A stretch of 64,000 nt of DNA from Streptomyces sp. NBC_00335 (GCF_036127095.1 NZ_CP108006.1:7865501-7929500), one strand, 5' to 3'; shown: positions 1 to 9,783, counted from the first letter of the stretch. Made by a program: numbers and translations. Notes: a model not told the origin generated them from the sequence alone.

Positions 1-1
1 G

Positions 2-277
2 ACCGCCCTGGTGTCGATCATCTCGGCGCACGACCTGATGTCCAACATCCAGGACGTGTACGCGCAGAACTACCAGGTCATCCCCATGCTCGTCGTCGCC
101 AGCCTCTGGTACCTGGGACTGGTCACCCTGCTCGGCATCCCGCAGGCATGGCTGGAGCGCCGCTACGGCCGCGGCTCCGACCGCGGCGGCCACATCTCAC
201 CTCTCCGCCGCATGTTCGCCGGCGCACCGGCCGAGCCCGCCCGCACGAAGAAGAACACCAAGGAGGCGGCCGCGTGA
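2..277 (+). CDS. Amino acid ABC transporter permease, C-terminal part (5' cut by window)
   Basis: Only the last 91 residues are present; the reading frame is open from base 2. The visible part has one hydrophobic stretch ([20 protein letters not shown]) followed by a basic cytoplasmic tail. This matches the end of GlnP/HisM-type inner-membrane permeases that import polar amino acids. The stop codon overlaps the GTG start of the following ATPase by 4 bases (GTGA), so the two are translationally coupled subunits of one importer. The permease class is inferred from this tail and from the ATPase next to it; substrate specificity cannot be read from the fragment. Confidence 0.75.
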   Translation, partial: TALVSIISAHDLMSNIQDVYAQNYQVIPMLVVASLWYLGLVTLLGIPQAWLERRYGRGSDRGGHISPLRRMFAGAPAEPARTKKNTKEAAA

Positions 278-1038
278 ACGTTCCCATGGTCCGCGCCCAA
301 GGCGTGCGCAAGCACTTCGGGAAACTCGAAGTCCTCAAAGGCATCGACCTGACCGTCGAACGCGGCCAGGTGTGCTGCCTGCTGGGCCCCTCCGGCTCAG
401 GCAAGTCGACGTTCCTGCGCTGCATCAACCACCTCGACCGCGTCGACGGCGGGAAGCTCGCGGTCGACGGCGATCTGGTCGGCTACCGCCAGAGCGGATC
501 GCGGCTCCACGAACTGCGCGAGAAGGAAGTCGCCGCGAGGCGACGCGACATCGGCATGGTCTTCCAGCGCTTCAACCTCTTCCCGCACATGACCGCGCTG
601 GACAACGTCATGGAAGCCCCCGTCAACGTCTGCAAGACCGCCACGTCGCAGGCCAGGGACGAGGCCCACCATCTGCTGGAACAGGTGGGCCTCGGGGACC
701 GGGCCGGCCACTACCCGGCCCAGCTCTCAGGCGGGCAGCAGCAGCGCGTCGCCATCGCGCGAGCCCTGGCGATGAAACCCAAACTCATGCTCTTCGACGA
801 ACCCACCTCCGCCCTCGACCCGGAATTGGTCGGAGACGTCCTGGACGTGATGCGCCGGCTCGCGGCAGACGGCATGACCATGGTCGTGGTCACCCACGAG
901 ATCGGCTTTGCCCGCGAGGTCGGTGACACCGCCGTCTTCATGGACGACGGCGTCGTCGTCGAATCCGGTGACCCGCGCCAGGTCCTTGTCGAACCCCGAG
1001 AGGAACGCACCCGCGCGTTCCTCTCGAAGGTCCTGTGA
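274..1038 (+). CDS. Amino acid ABC transporter ATP-binding protein (GlnQ-like)
   Basis: This is the 254-residue ATPase subunit that powers the importer from the cytoplasmic side. In order: Walker A GPSGSGKS (about 38-45), Q-loop in [11 protein letters not shown] (Q98), signature [10 protein letters not shown] (151-160), Walker B LMLFDEP (171-177) and switch His in VTHE (208). The [13 protein letters not shown] segment is typical of the polar amino acid (GlnQ/HisP) subfamily. I start it at the GTG that overlaps the permease stop by 4 bases, because a longer in-frame extension would run back through the permease gene. Its own stop overlaps the GTG of the M20 peptidase in the same way, so the three form a tight operon. 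Confidence 0.9.
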   Translation: MNVPMVRAQGVRKHFGKLEVLKGIDLTVERGQVCCLLGPSGSGKSTFLRCINHLDRVDGGKLAVDGDLVGYRQSGSRLHELREKEVAARRRDIGMVFQRFNLFPHMTALDNVMEAPVNVCKTATSQARDEAHHLLEQVGLGDRAGHYPAQLSGGQQQRVAIARALAMKPKLMLFDEPTSALDPELVGDVLDVMRRLAADGMTMVVVTHEIGFAREVGDTAVFMDDGVVVESGDPRQVLVEPREERTRAFLSKVL

Positions 1039-2249
1039 CCGCCCCCTCACGGGAGCAGCTGCACACCAACACGCTGCTTCCGTACGCCGAAGCGCGCCTG
1101 GAAGGCTACCTCGCCGACCTCGCCGGCCTGGTCGCCATCGACTCGGGCTCCTACAGCCCGGCCGGCGTGAACCGGATGGCCGACTGGACCCAGAACCGGC
1201 TCATGCGGCTCGGATTCGACGTGGAGCGCGTCGCTCCCGACCCCACCCACGGGCACCCCGTCGGCGATGTGATCCTCGCCCGCAAGCTGGGCGACCTTCC
1301 GGTCGAGCAGGGCGGACGGTGCCTCCTGCTCGTCGCGCACCTCGACACCGTCTTCGACGACGGAACCGCCGCAGCGAGGCCTTTCCACCTCGACGGCCAC
1401 ACGGCGCGCGGCCCCGGTGTCAGCGATGACAAGGCCGGCCTGCTGGCCGGAATCACCGCTCTCGAGATCCTGGAAGAGACTCGGGCAGGGCAGTACGCCG
1501 AACTCGTCTTCCTCGCCACCCCGGACGAGGAGATCGGCTCGCCGGCGAGCCGCCCCGTGACCGAAGCAGCGGCCCGTGGAGTCCACTACGCGCTGGCCCT
1601 GGAGTGTGCCCGGGAGAACGGCGACCTGGTCATCGCCCGCAAAGGTGTCGCCGACTTCCGGGTGAGCGTCACCGGCCGGGCAGCGCACGCCGGCATCGAG
1701 CCGGAGCGCGGAGCGAACGCCGCCTTGACCGCCGCCCACCTGGTCGTGGCCCTGCAGTCCCTCAACGGCCACTGGGACGACGTCACCGTCAACGTCGGTG
1801 TCGTACGGGCCGGCAGCCGCACCAACATCGTCTGCCCGGAAGCCGAGCTGCGCGTCGAGGTCCGCTCGGCCACCGCCGCCGGACTCGCAGCGGCCCACCG
1901 TGCGATCGAGTCCGCAGCCGCACGGCCCGCCGTCTCCGGCACCACGGCGACCGTCGAGCAGCTGGACCTGTGCCCGCCCATGGAGGACACACCCGCCTCA
2001 CGCCGCATGTTCGACCAGGCCAGACGCATAGCCGCAGGCTTGGGAATCAGCCTGTCGGGCGCGGCGACCGGGGGCGTCGGGGACGCCAACTTCATCGCGG
2101 GTCTCGGCGTGCCCACCCTGGACGGCCTCGGCCCGGTCGGCGGCGCCGACCACGCCCCGGAGGAATGGCTGGACACCTCCACCGTCCCGGCCCGCGTCGC
2201 TCTCCTGGCCTCCCTGATCGCCGACCTCGGCGACAGCCGCACCGGCTGA
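1035..2249 (+). CDS. M20 family metallopeptidase (carboxypeptidase G2/ArgE/DapE type)
   Basis: A 404-residue zinc-dependent peptidase or deacylase with the full M20 residue set: AHLDTV (H102, D104), the bridging Asp in GVSDDKAG (about 131), the catalytic Glu pair in TPDEEIG (165-166) and the late His in [11 protein letters not shown] (about 373). A dimerisation insert follows [11 protein letters not shown]. There is no signal peptide, so it acts in the cytoplasm. Coupling to the ABC transporter by a 4-base overlap suggests it cleaves what the transporter brings in, such as a dipeptide or N-acyl amino acid. Downstream sits a secreted cyanophycinase-like enzyme, so a beta-Asp-Arg type dipeptide is a reasonable but unproven substrate. 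Confidence 0.85.
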   Translation: MTAPSREQLHTNTLLPYAEARLEGYLADLAGLVAIDSGSYSPAGVNRMADWTQNRLMRLGFDVERVAPDPTHGHPVGDVILARKLGDLPVEQGGRCLLLVAHLDTVFDDGTAAARPFHLDGHTARGPGVSDDKAGLLAGITALEILEETRAGQYAELVFLATPDEEIGSPASRPVTEAAARGVHYALALECARENGDLVIARKGVADFRVSVTGRAAHAGIEPERGANAALTAAHLVVALQSLNGHWDDVTVNVGVVRAGSRTNIVCPEAELRVEVRSATAAGLAAAHRAIESAAARPAVSGTTATVEQLDLCPPMEDTPASRRMFDQARRIAAGLGISLSGAATGGVGDANFIAGLGVPTLDGLGPVGGADHAPEEWLDTSTVPARVALLASLIADLGDSRTG

Positions 2250-2419
2250 CACCCCCCGACGTCCCGTACCGGTTTGATCGCGCCATTGCCCGGTACGGGA
2301 CCCAGCCCCGGCAGCCCCTCCCACCACGCACCGGGCTGCCGGCCCGCGCCGGGACCGCAGCAGCCACCCGCCGCTGCGGTCCCGGCCACCACCCGATCCC
2401 ACCTACTGGAGGCATCCCC

Positions 2420-3709
2420 ATGCCCGTCCCGACCGGAGCCCGCCGTACCGCACTGGCGGGCAGCACCGCTCTCCTTCTCGGACTCACCCTCGCCCCGGCC
2501 GCCCACGCCCACACCGCCGCGCCGGCCGGCGGCCGCGGCTCGCTCGTCCTGATCGGCGGCGGCCTCAAAGCCGACAACACGCAGGTCTACGGCGAGATCA
2601 TCAAGCGCGCAGGTGGAGCAAAAGCGCGCATCGGTGTCCTCACCGCCGCCTCGATCCCCGCCAGCCAGGACCCCGAGGCGGGCGACCCGGAGAACTGCAG
2701 CAACTCCGCCTGCAACGGCGCCTACTACGCCGGACTCTTCAAGCACCACGGTGCCGCCGACGCCCAGTGGATCCCCATCGACCTCGACCACATCACCAAT
2801 GCCGACTCCGACGAGGTCGTGCGGCAGGTCAACTCCATGACCGGCTTCTTCTTCGGCGGCGGCGACCAGTTCCGCTACGTCACCACCCTGCTCCACGGCT
2901 CCGCACACACCGACTCGAAGGTGCTCGCCGCCATGAGGGCGAAGCTCGCCGCCGGGGCGGTCGTATCCGGATCCAGCGCCGGAGCGCAGATCGCGGCCGG
3001 AGCCGACATGGTCACCGGAGGAGACTCCTACGAAGGACTGCGCGACGGCAGCAGCCCGGGCTACTTCGAGGACCCGGCCCGGCTCGGATACCTCCCCGAA
3101 GGCGGCTTCGGCTTCCTCCGCTCAGGACTCATCGACACCCACACCGGTACGAACGGACGCGAAGGCAGGGCCCTGCGACTCGCCGCCGACACGGGACACG
3201 ACCGCGTGTACGCACTGGAAGAGAACACCGCACTCGTCGTCGACGATCCCAGCACCCCCCGCGAGCGACTGCGCGTCCTGGGCCCGCAAGGCGTCGCCAT
3301 CCTCGACCTCCGGCAAGCCCGAACCCACAAGAACCCACAGGCCGGATGGGCCCTGACAGGCGCCCGCTACACCTACCTCTCCAACGGCGACCGCTACGAC
3401 CCCCACCGCTGGCACATCCAGCCCGCCAGCGGCAAGCGGCCCCTGATACCGCTGACAGCCTCACCGATACCCGCCAACTCGGACGTCTTCTACTCCCCGG
3501 CCAACCCCGCGGGCGTCCCCTACTCCTTCCTGAACACCGCCCGCGCCCTGGCCACCACGACCCAGCGCACCACCACGGCCGGCACCTTCGAGAGCGGCCC
3601 CCGATTCACCGTCACCTTCACCAAGCAACCCGGATTCACCGCCTGGACCAGCGACGGCGCAACCGCGCACACCGTCACCGGCCTGCGGATAGCCGTCGCT
3701 CCGGAGTGA
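2420..3709 (+). CDS. Secreted cyanophycinase-like serine peptidase (family S51)
   Basis: A 429-residue exported protein. The ATG is preceded by CTACTGGAGGCATCCCC, a clear ribosome site, and it is followed by a Sec-type signal peptide with an AHA cleavage region near residue 31. The mature part starts with SLVLIGGGLK and carries the S51 nucleophile motif SGSSAGAQIAAG (catalytic Ser about residue 186) and FFFGGGDQFR, both typical of cyanophycinases, which cut multi-L-arginyl-poly-L-aspartate into beta-Asp-Arg. It lies 170 bp after the M20 gene on the same strand. No cyanophycin synthetase is visible nearby, so it probably acts on polymer made by others, or on another isoaspartyl substrate. Confidence 0.82.
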   Translation: MPVPTGARRTALAGSTALLLGLTLAPAAHAHTAAPAGGRGSLVLIGGGLKADNTQVYGEIIKRAGGAKARIGVLTAASIPASQDPEAGDPENCSNSACNGAYYAGLFKHHGAADAQWIPIDLDHITNADSDEVVRQVNSMTGFFFGGGDQFRYVTTLLHGSAHTDSKVLAAMRAKLAAGAVVSGSSAGAQIAAGADMVTGGDSYEGLRDGSSPGYFEDPARLGYLPEGGFGFLRSGLIDTHTGTNGREGRALRLAADTGHDRVYALEENTALVVDDPSTPRERLRVLGPQGVAILDLRQARTHKNPQAGWALTGARYTYLSNGDRYDPHRWHIQPASGKRPLIPLTASPIPANSDVFYSPANPAGVPYSFLNTARALATTTQRTTTAGTFESGPRFTVTFTKQPGFTAWTSDGATAHTVTGLRIAVAPE

Positions 3710-3846
3710 CTCTGCCCTGACGCACTCCGGTCGACAGGGGCCGGCCGGAATCCTGCGGTGCCGGCCGGCCTCACCTGCTCACGCTCGACACTAAGCTCGA
3801 CCTCGACCCACCCCAGCACCCACGCATACGAAGGAAGACCCAGCGC

Positions 3847-4716
3847 ATGGCCCCTGGCACGCTCGCCGACGAGATCCGCCTCAAGCTGGGCGACGCCAGC
3901 CCTGCCGAACGCAAGGTCGCACGCGTGCTACTCGCCGGCTATCCCGCAGCCGGTTTCGAAACCATGGCCGTCCTCGCGGAACGCGCCGCCGTCAGTACCC
4001 CGACCGTCCTGCGCTTCATCAACCGGCTCGGCTACCGCGGCTTCCCCGATTTCCAGACCGCTCTCCGCGCGGAGCTCGACGAACGCAACGCCTCTCCCCT
4101 CTCCCTCTACGAGGCAACCGACTACGGCCGCAGCCAAGGCGGAATCGAGGACCTCTCCCTCCTCCAGCGCGGTAGCAACGTCTTCAGCGCCGCTGTGGCC
4201 CAGACCCTCGCCGAACTGCCCCCGCACGATCTCGAACACGCGATCGCACTGCTCTCCGACGGTAAACGCCGCATCACCCTGGCCGGCGGTCGGTTCACGA
4301 ACCTCTTCGCCCAATACCTCGGTCTGCACCTCATGCAGGTACGCGACGACGTCCGCTTCCTGCCGGACCGGGACGTCGAACGGACCGCGCAGCTCGCAGC
4401 GGTGAACCGACGTGATGTCTTCGTCCTGTTCGACTACCGGCGCTACGAGCCGGACAAGGTCTCCATGGCCGAACTCGTCCAGGAACAGGGCGGCAAGGTC
4501 ATCCTGTTCACCGACGTATGGCTTTCACCCGCGGCCCCCCACGCACAGGTGGTCCTGCCGAGCCAGGTCGCCGCACCCTCCCCCTACGACAGCCTCGTCC
4601 CCACCCTCGCCATCATCGAAACCGTCGTCGCCGGCGTGCTCACCGCCCTCGGTGAAGGCGCCCGCCAGCGGATGCAGCACGGAGAGGACACCGCCCGCCG
4701 GATGGGTCTGTACTGA
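3847..4716 (+). CDS. MurR/RpiR family transcriptional regulator
   Basis: A 289-residue regulator with an N-terminal RpiR helix-turn-helix (LGDASPAERKVARVLL, then STPTVLRFINRLGYRGFPDF) and a C-terminal SIS-like domain (about 130-270; GKRRITLAGGRFTNLFAQYL and DVFVLFDYRRY). SIS domains usually bind phosphosugars, but relatives also sit next to amino acid uptake operons. The start is the ATG behind AAGGAAGACCC. Being last in the same-strand run of transporter, M20 peptidase and S51 peptidase, it is the likely local regulator of that unit. The effector is unknown. The gene is followed by a 62-bp convergent gap to the next gene. Confidence 0.85.
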   Translation: MAPGTLADEIRLKLGDASPAERKVARVLLAGYPAAGFETMAVLAERAAVSTPTVLRFINRLGYRGFPDFQTALRAELDERNASPLSLYEATDYGRSQGGIEDLSLLQRGSNVFSAAVAQTLAELPPHDLEHAIALLSDGKRRITLAGGRFTNLFAQYLGLHLMQVRDDVRFLPDRDVERTAQLAAVNRRDVFVLFDYRRYEPDKVSMAELVQEQGGKVILFTDVWLSPAAPHAQVVLPSQVAAPSPYDSLVPTLAIIETVVAGVLTALGEGARQRMQHGEDTARRMGLY

Positions 4717-4778
4717 ATTCCACAATCCTCCGGCCAACTCGTCCTGGCCTCCTCGTCCGTCTCCGGGCCGGGGGAGGT

Positions 4779-6101
4779 TCAGGTCATCACATGGATCAGT
4801 CTGCTGGCCGCTTGCGCGGGGCCGCGTGAGCGCACGTGCCGGCACAGTTCATCGAGGGCGTGCCGGGGTGCGTCCAGGAGCGTGGCGACGGCACGGCCCG
4901 CCCTGCCAGCGTCCAACCCGTTCGGGTCGAGACACAGGGCCGCCCCCGCCCTTTCGGCATCGTGAGCGATGGAGAACTGGTCGCTGGAGAAGGGGAGGAG
5001 GAGAGCGGGCACGCCGGCGGCCAGGCACTCGGTGAAGGAGTTGTTGCCGCCGTGGTGGACCATCGCATCCACTCGTGCAAGCAGCGCTTGCTGCGGTACG
5101 GTCGCCGCGACCGAGACCCGAGGGCCGGCCAGGGAGGCCAGCGCACCAGCACGGTCCCCGGCGGCGAGGATCACCGAGGTGTCCTCGCACTCGGCCAGGA
5201 TCCCCCGGGCCACTGCCTCCAGTACGTCATGCCGGGCCGAGAGGAATGTTCCCAGCGCCACCAGCACCACACGTCGGCCCCCCTGCCTCAGCCTGCGCAG
5301 TTCGGACTCCCAGAAGGGACCGGGCCCTGCCGGTTCGGCGCGAGTGAAGTGCCCGCTGAAAACGTACTCCGGGCCTTCGGGGCGCGGGGGGAGCCAGTCC
5401 AGGCGCGGATAGTGCAGAACCACTGCTCGGGGCGAACAGAGCGAGAACGCCCTCCTCGGTACCGGCCGGTGCGGTGCGTGAAGGGAGATGAACCGTGCGA
5501 AGAGCGCGGTGAAGGAGCGGTCGTTCACCAGTGCTTCCCGGCGCAGCGCGTTCAGCCCGGCGGCCGCCGGCCTTACAGCGTGCGGCCACGCATACGGCAC
5601 TCCGAACAGCGCGTCCGGCGCGGCCGGCAGATAACTGGGATGCCCCGGGCAGAACGTCGCGTACGGCAGGTCCAGGCAGTGCAGCGCGAGGGTGACGGAG
5701 TAACTCAGCTGGTCCACCACGTACCAGTCCGCCGGCCGCCGGGCGTGCAGTGACCGCAGGTCCTCCAGCACCCGCGCTGGTTCGGCGAGCATGTCGACCC
5801 TGCGATGGCGGGCCTGAACCAGCAGCGCGGGAACAGCCCCGGCGAGCGTGGCATCGAGGAACTCCTCCAAGCGCCGCGACTCGGCTTGACCCTGCACAGT
5901 GCTCCGGGCGATTCCGGTGTTCGCGTTGCGCGTGACCGTCAGCGGGGTGAAATCCACCCCCGCTGCTTCAGCCAGAGGTGCGAACGCTTCGGCGCAGGCG
6001 AAAGTGACCTCCGCCCCCGCTGTACGGAGCTCTCCCGCCAGCACGGACAGCGGGGCCGCGTGCGAGTGGAACGGTGGAGCGATCACGGTGACACGCGGCA
6101 C
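4779..6101 (-). CDS. Glycosyltransferase, UGT/MGT type (GT-B fold)
   Basis: I take the start at the GTG giving VPRVTVIAPPFHSHAAPLSV; GGAAGTGAGG lies just upstream, and 440 residues fits the family. The N-terminus has the usual loop (FHSHAAPL) of macroside-type transferases. The C-terminal half has a second Rossmann domain with LVALGTFLSA and the donor-binding signature HHGGNNSFTECLAAGVPALLLPFSSDQ, close to the HGG..S..E motif of UDP-sugar enzymes. It is cytoplasmic and presumably glycosylates a small molecule or lipid. It is divergent from another glycosyltransferase across a 157-bp gap, suggesting shared control; acceptor unknown. Confidence 0.78.
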   Translation of the reverse strand: MPRVTVIAPPFHSHAAPLSVLAGELRTAGAEVTFACAEAFAPLAEAAGVDFTPLTVTRNANTGIARSTVQGQAESRRLEEFLDATLAGAVPALLVQARHRRVDMLAEPARVLEDLRSLHARRPADWYVVDQLSYSVTLALHCLDLPYATFCPGHPSYLPAAPDALFGVPYAWPHAVRPAAAGLNALRREALVNDRSFTALFARFISLHAPHRPVPRRAFSLCSPRAVVLHYPRLDWLPPRPEGPEYVFSGHFTRAEPAGPGPFWESELRRLRQGGRRVVLVALGTFLSARHDVLEAVARGILAECEDTSVILAAGDRAGALASLAGPRVSVAATVPQQALLARVDAMVHHGGNNSFTECLAAGVPALLLPFSSDQFSIAHDAERAGAALCLDPNGLDAGRAGRAVATLLDAPRHALDELCRHVRSRGPAQAASRLIHVMT

Positions 6102-6258
6102 GAAGGCCTCACTTCCGGCAGAGGACTGTCCTGCCCTCTTCGGTCGGAGGCGCGCATCCGGAGGCAGCACGGTGGCTGGTTGCCCCCTCCTTCGCATCCA
6201 AAGCCGTGAACGCGGCGGAATCAGCGGTGACCATCCGCCCGAGCGAGAGCAGCGCCCC

Positions 6259-8298
6259 ATGGACGCAACCACCCCGCAGGAAGGGCCCGACCCCTTTGTC
6301 GTGGCCCGACAGGGCTTCTGGGACACCGAAGAAGCGCCGCGGACACCCGCGACATTCGGAACACTGGCCTCCTTCCTCAACGCCGAGTACCGCCCGTGGC
6401 ACGACGACCATCCGGCGGACCCCCTGCCAGATCCCGGCGACAGGAAGACGGCCCTCCTGCGTCGCACCCTGCGCCTGTGTGGGTCCGTCGACCCCGAAGA
6501 ACTCCTGGCCGCCACCCTGAACGCGGACCAGCGGCTGCGCAGCACCGTCACGGAAGCCTGGCCGCTGTCGCTACGTCGTCACGGAACCGAGTCCGTCCGC
6601 CGCACACTCACCCGGGAAATCCTGGACTGTACCGACCCCGAAACCTTGGCTCACCTGATCGACCTGGCCACCGCGGGTCGGCTCCACATCATGGATGCAG
6701 CCGGGTGGGCTTCCCTCGCCCGACGAAGCCCCTTGAACAACAGGCCGGCCAGATTGGCCCTGTGGCGCCACCTCGCGCTCCAACCCCCGTGTCGGCATCT
6801 GCTCCCGAAGCCCGATACCGCGACCGAGGCCTACGAACGGCTGCTCCTCACGGCCGCCACAGGCGAGCGCCTCGTCGAACCTCCTGCGCTGCCGCACGCA
6901 GCCGGCCTGCTCGTGGTTCAGTCGATGCTGCTCGGTGAGATGGACACCCCGGGAGAGGGGAGCAGCGGAGGTCTCGGAGTCCTCCTCGCGGGCCTGGGCG
7001 ATGCGCTCGCGCGGACGGAGCGCATCGATGCCGTCATCACCCTCGTGACGAAGGATGCGCGTGAGCTCCTGGCCGAGCCCACCCTCCTGCGAGGTCGGGG
7101 ACCGGGACACTGGACGCTCAGCTTGCCCACTGACCCACACGCCACTACCACTCCAGGGATGGGACCAGTGGGCGACGCAAGTGCGCTCACCTGGTGGACG
7201 CGCATGCTCCTCGAAGGGCTCGGAAGGCGGCCCGACCTTGTCCATGTCAGGTACGCCGACGACAGATCCCTGGCAGTCGCCGAAGCAGCGCGCGAGCTCG
7301 GCACCCGACTGGTCTTCACCGCGACACCCGACCCGCACCGCCGTGTCAGCGAGCGGCACGCCGGACGAACGGTCACCGGCGACACCCCAATGGAGGACCT
7401 GCGCCAAGACCTGCACCGCGTCTTCGCGGCCGACAGGCTCGTGGATCGCGCCGACGCCGTCATCGGCATCCCGGGCCGCGGCGGAACAGCCGAGTTGGTC
7501 CGCTACCTTCCCCAACTCGCAGCCGTACGCGGTGGTCGAGGACCGATCGCGCCACCGGAGGGGATCACCGCCTATCAGCCCGCCGTCCACGAACCCCAGA
7601 GATGCGAGCGCCTGCTGGAAAGGCTCTTCGAGACCGCACTGCCCGCAGCGCTCGAAGCTGACGAGCGCGGACAGCCCATCCTGCTCACCGTGGGGCGCCT
7701 TCACCCGCTCAAACAGCAGCACGTGTTGGTGCAGGCATGGATCGAGTCCGGACTGCATCTCCGCTCGACGCTCGTGCTCGTGGGCGGATCCCCTCGCGCG
7801 GATCGGGCGGATTCGGGAGAGCGCCAAGTGCGGAAGGCGATCGCCGATCTCGTAGCGGCGACCCCGGCGGCGTCTGCGCGGCTGGCCATGGTGGCAGCGA
7901 TGCCCAACACCGAAGTCCGCCGTCTGGAGCGGGCGCTGGCCCGCTCTGGAACTAGGGGCCGGGCCTACTACGTCTGCCCGAGCGCGAAGGAGGAGTTCGG
8001 CATCGCCGTGCTCGAAGCCATGGATGCGGGCCTGCCGGTCGCAGCCACGAGCCGTGGCGGAATTCCTCACTATGTGGAGGACATGGTCAACGGTCTACTC
8101 CTGGATACCTCTTCGTCCAAGGGCTTGACTGAGGGGCTGGAGGCACTGCTGTCCCTGAAGCCTGCGGTTCTCGACGCCATGGCGCGCCGGGCTCGGGCAA
8201 CGGTTCGTGCGAGCTACTCGATCGACGCCGCGGCGTCCGCCTTCGCCTCCGTCTACGCCGAATTGCCCGGCATCAACACCGCCGTTCCCAAGACATGA
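6259..8298 (+). CDS. Glycosyltransferase family 4-like protein with long N-terminal extension
   Basis: A 679-residue protein starting at ATG 6259 (frame open further upstream; ribosome site weak). Residues 1-about 200 are mostly helical and unassigned. Then comes a GT-B fold: N-terminal Rossmann part with VHVRYADDRSLAVAEAARELG, and C-terminal part with ILLTVGRLHPLKQQHVLVQAW, FYVCPS-like YYVCPSAKEEFGIAVLEAMDAG (E-x7-E catalytic/donor motif) and LPVAATSRGGIPHYVED. The layout recalls sucrose-(phosphate) synthase relatives, retaining enzymes using nucleotide sugars, but I cannot name the substrates. It is divergent from the UGT-type gene, so the pair may build one glycoconjugate. Confidence 0.75.
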   Translation: MDATTPQEGPDPFVVARQGFWDTEEAPRTPATFGTLASFLNAEYRPWHDDHPADPLPDPGDRKTALLRRTLRLCGSVDPEELLAATLNADQRLRSTVTEAWPLSLRRHGTESVRRTLTREILDCTDPETLAHLIDLATAGRLHIMDAAGWASLARRSPLNNRPARLALWRHLALQPPCRHLLPKPDTATEAYERLLLTAATGERLVEPPALPHAAGLLVVQSMLLGEMDTPGEGSSGGLGVLLAGLGDALARTERIDAVITLVTKDARELLAEPTLLRGRGPGHWTLSLPTDPHATTTPGMGPVGDASALTWWTRMLLEGLGRRPDLVHVRYADDRSLAVAEAARELGTRLVFTATPDPHRRVSERHAGRTVTGDTPMEDLRQDLHRVFAADRLVDRADAVIGIPGRGGTAELVRYLPQLAAVRGGRGPIAPPEGITAYQPAVHEPQRCERLLERLFETALPAALEADERGQPILLTVGRLHPLKQQHVLVQAWIESGLHLRSTLVLVGGSPRADRADSGERQVRKAIADLVAATPAASARLAMVAAMPNTEVRRLERALARSGTRGRAYYVCPSAKEEFGIAVLEAMDAGLPVAATSRGGIPHYVEDMVNGLLLDTSSSKGLTEGLEALLSLKPAVLDAMARRARATVRASYSIDAAASAFASVYAELPGINTAVPKT

Positions 8299-8404
8299 CC
8301 GCTCCGGTTCCGAGGGAAGCCGCGGAGGTCGTACATGTATCACTCAGCGGACGTGCCCCACAGCTCTCCGTGACGTCGCGCTCCCCAGGATGCAACCATC
8401 CGAG

Positions 8405-8418
8405 CCGGATGCATCCGG
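8405..8418. promoter_or_regulatory. 14-bp perfect palindrome upstream of the SRPBCC gene
   Basis: CCGGATGCATCCGG reads the same on both strands. It lies about 80 bp before the start of the SRPBCC protein gene, in the only gene-free stretch (8299-8499) between it and the glycosyltransferase. It could be an operator. No cognate regulator is adjacent, so this is a positional inference only. Confidence 0.35.
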
Positions 8419-8499
8419 TGCCGGACCGCGGAGCGAAGAGTAGATGCAGTCTCGAAACGCTCCGGCAGAGACGGAGGCGGGAGAAAGGGGCGAAAGACA

Positions 8500-8940
8500 G
8501 TGATCACGGTGCAGCGCAGTTTCATCGTCGGAGTTCCGCTCGAAGACCTTGTCGCCTACCTTGCGGACTTCGGCCATGCCCAGGACTGGGACCCGGGCAC
8601 CGTACGGTGCGTCCGGACCGGCGAAGGGCCGGTGCGGCCCGGGGCCACCTGGCACAACACCTCTCGTTTCCGCGGGCGGACCACTGATCTGGTCTACGTC
8701 CTGGAATCCCGCGAGACGCACCAGCTCGTTTTCGCGGGGACGAACAAGACCGTGGTCGCCAGGGACGTCATGAAGTTCGAGCCCCGATCGGCCACCGAAA
8801 CCCGGCTCACCTACACCGCCTCCCTGCGGTTCAAGGGCCTTGCCAGAGTCGCCGAACCCTTCCTGCGCTCGGAGTTCGAGGCGCTCGCGGACAAGGTCGC
8901 GGAGCGACTGCCCATCGCGGCCGAGGCCCGACACGGGTGA
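8500..8940 (+). CDS. SRPBCC (START-like) family protein
   Basis: A 146-residue soluble protein of the helix-grip fold. The start MITVQRSFIVGVPLEDLVAYLADFGHAQDWDPGTV follows the polyketide cyclase/SRPBCC pattern in which a hydrophobic ligand pocket is built from the long C-terminal helix (EPFLRSEFEALADKVAERL). The GTG start is preceded by GAAAGGGGCG. It stands alone between a glycosyltransferase and a fasciclin gene, so context gives no ligand. Relatives bind or transform lipids and aromatic compounds; a specific role cannot be assigned. Confidence 0.75.
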   Translation: MITVQRSFIVGVPLEDLVAYLADFGHAQDWDPGTVRCVRTGEGPVRPGATWHNTSRFRGRTTDLVYVLESRETHQLVFAGTNKTVVARDVMKFEPRSATETRLTYTASLRFKGLARVAEPFLRSEFEALADKVAERLPIAAEARHG

Positions 8941-9104
8941 CGGACCCCCCCCATCCGTGCCGCTTCCGAGCGATGAAGATCCCGCGGGCTCCTGGACCAA
9001 TCGGTCCTGTCCCCGGTGACGAACCCATAGTGAAGGCGCTCTGCGCCGCGAGGCGCCGCCCCAGCGAACGACAGAGCGCGAAGATCCCTTCGGAGGAGGA
9101 AGCC

Positions 9105-9683
9105 ATGGCTATCCAAAACGTCCGCCGCACCGCCGCACTCGCGGCAGCAGCGTTCGCTCTCCCCCTGGTTCTGGGCGTGGCAACCCCGGTATTCGCCGAC
9201 TCCCAGCAGGCGGACCCGTACGGGCCGGCCTGCGCATCGGTCCCCAAGGAGGGCTCCGGCAGCCTCGCCGGCATGGCCAAGGACCCCGTGGCCACCGCGG
9301 CGTCCAACAACCCGGCCCTGTCGACGCTGGTCACGGCCGTCAAGAAGGCCGGCCTGGTCGACACCCTGAACAACGCCGAGGGCATCACCGTGTTCGCTCC
9401 GACCAACGAGGCGTTCGCGAAGATCCCGAATGCCGACCTGGACAAGATCCTGGCCGACAAGGCGGAACTGACCAAGATCCTCACCTACCACGTGGTGGGC
9501 GAGAAGATCACACCGAACCAGCTCGCCAAGGGCTCCTTCAAGACCCTCGAGGGCGGTTCCCTGACGACTGCCGGATCCGGAGAGAGCTTCACCGTCAACG
9601 GCACGGCGAAGATCGTCTGTGGCGACGTCCAGACCGCCAACGCCACGGTCAACATCATCGACACCGTCCTCACGCCGATGTGA
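9105..9683 (+). CDS. Secreted fasciclin (FAS1) domain protein, MPB70-like
   Basis: A 192-residue exported protein behind a textbook ribosome site (CGGAGGAGG, 6 bases before ATG). The signal peptide ends near ATPVFADS (about residue 33). The rest is one FAS1 domain: VATAASNNPALSTLVTAVKKAGLVDTLNN, the H1 motif ITVFAPTNEAFAKIP and the H2 region ILTYHVVGEKI, ending in VNIIDTVLTPM. FAS1 proteins act outside the cell in adhesion or surface matrix. Two cysteines (in ACASVPKEG and KIVCGDV) could form the disulfide seen in MPB70-type proteins. A monocistronic gene is likely. Confidence 0.9.
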   Translation: MAIQNVRRTAALAAAAFALPLVLGVATPVFADSQQADPYGPACASVPKEGSGSLAGMAKDPVATAASNNPALSTLVTAVKKAGLVDTLNNAEGITVFAPTNEAFAKIPNADLDKILADKAELTKILTYHVVGEKITPNQLAKGSFKTLEGGSLTTAGSGESFTVNGTAKIVCGDVQTANATVNIIDTVLTPM

Positions 9684-9783
9684 CCCGACTGCCTGCGAAG
9701 AGGACGGTGAGCGTGAGCGTACGAAGGTGTGGATCGGTCGCGTCGTTCGCCGTCGGCATGGTCCGAGTTGGTTGGATGCGGGC

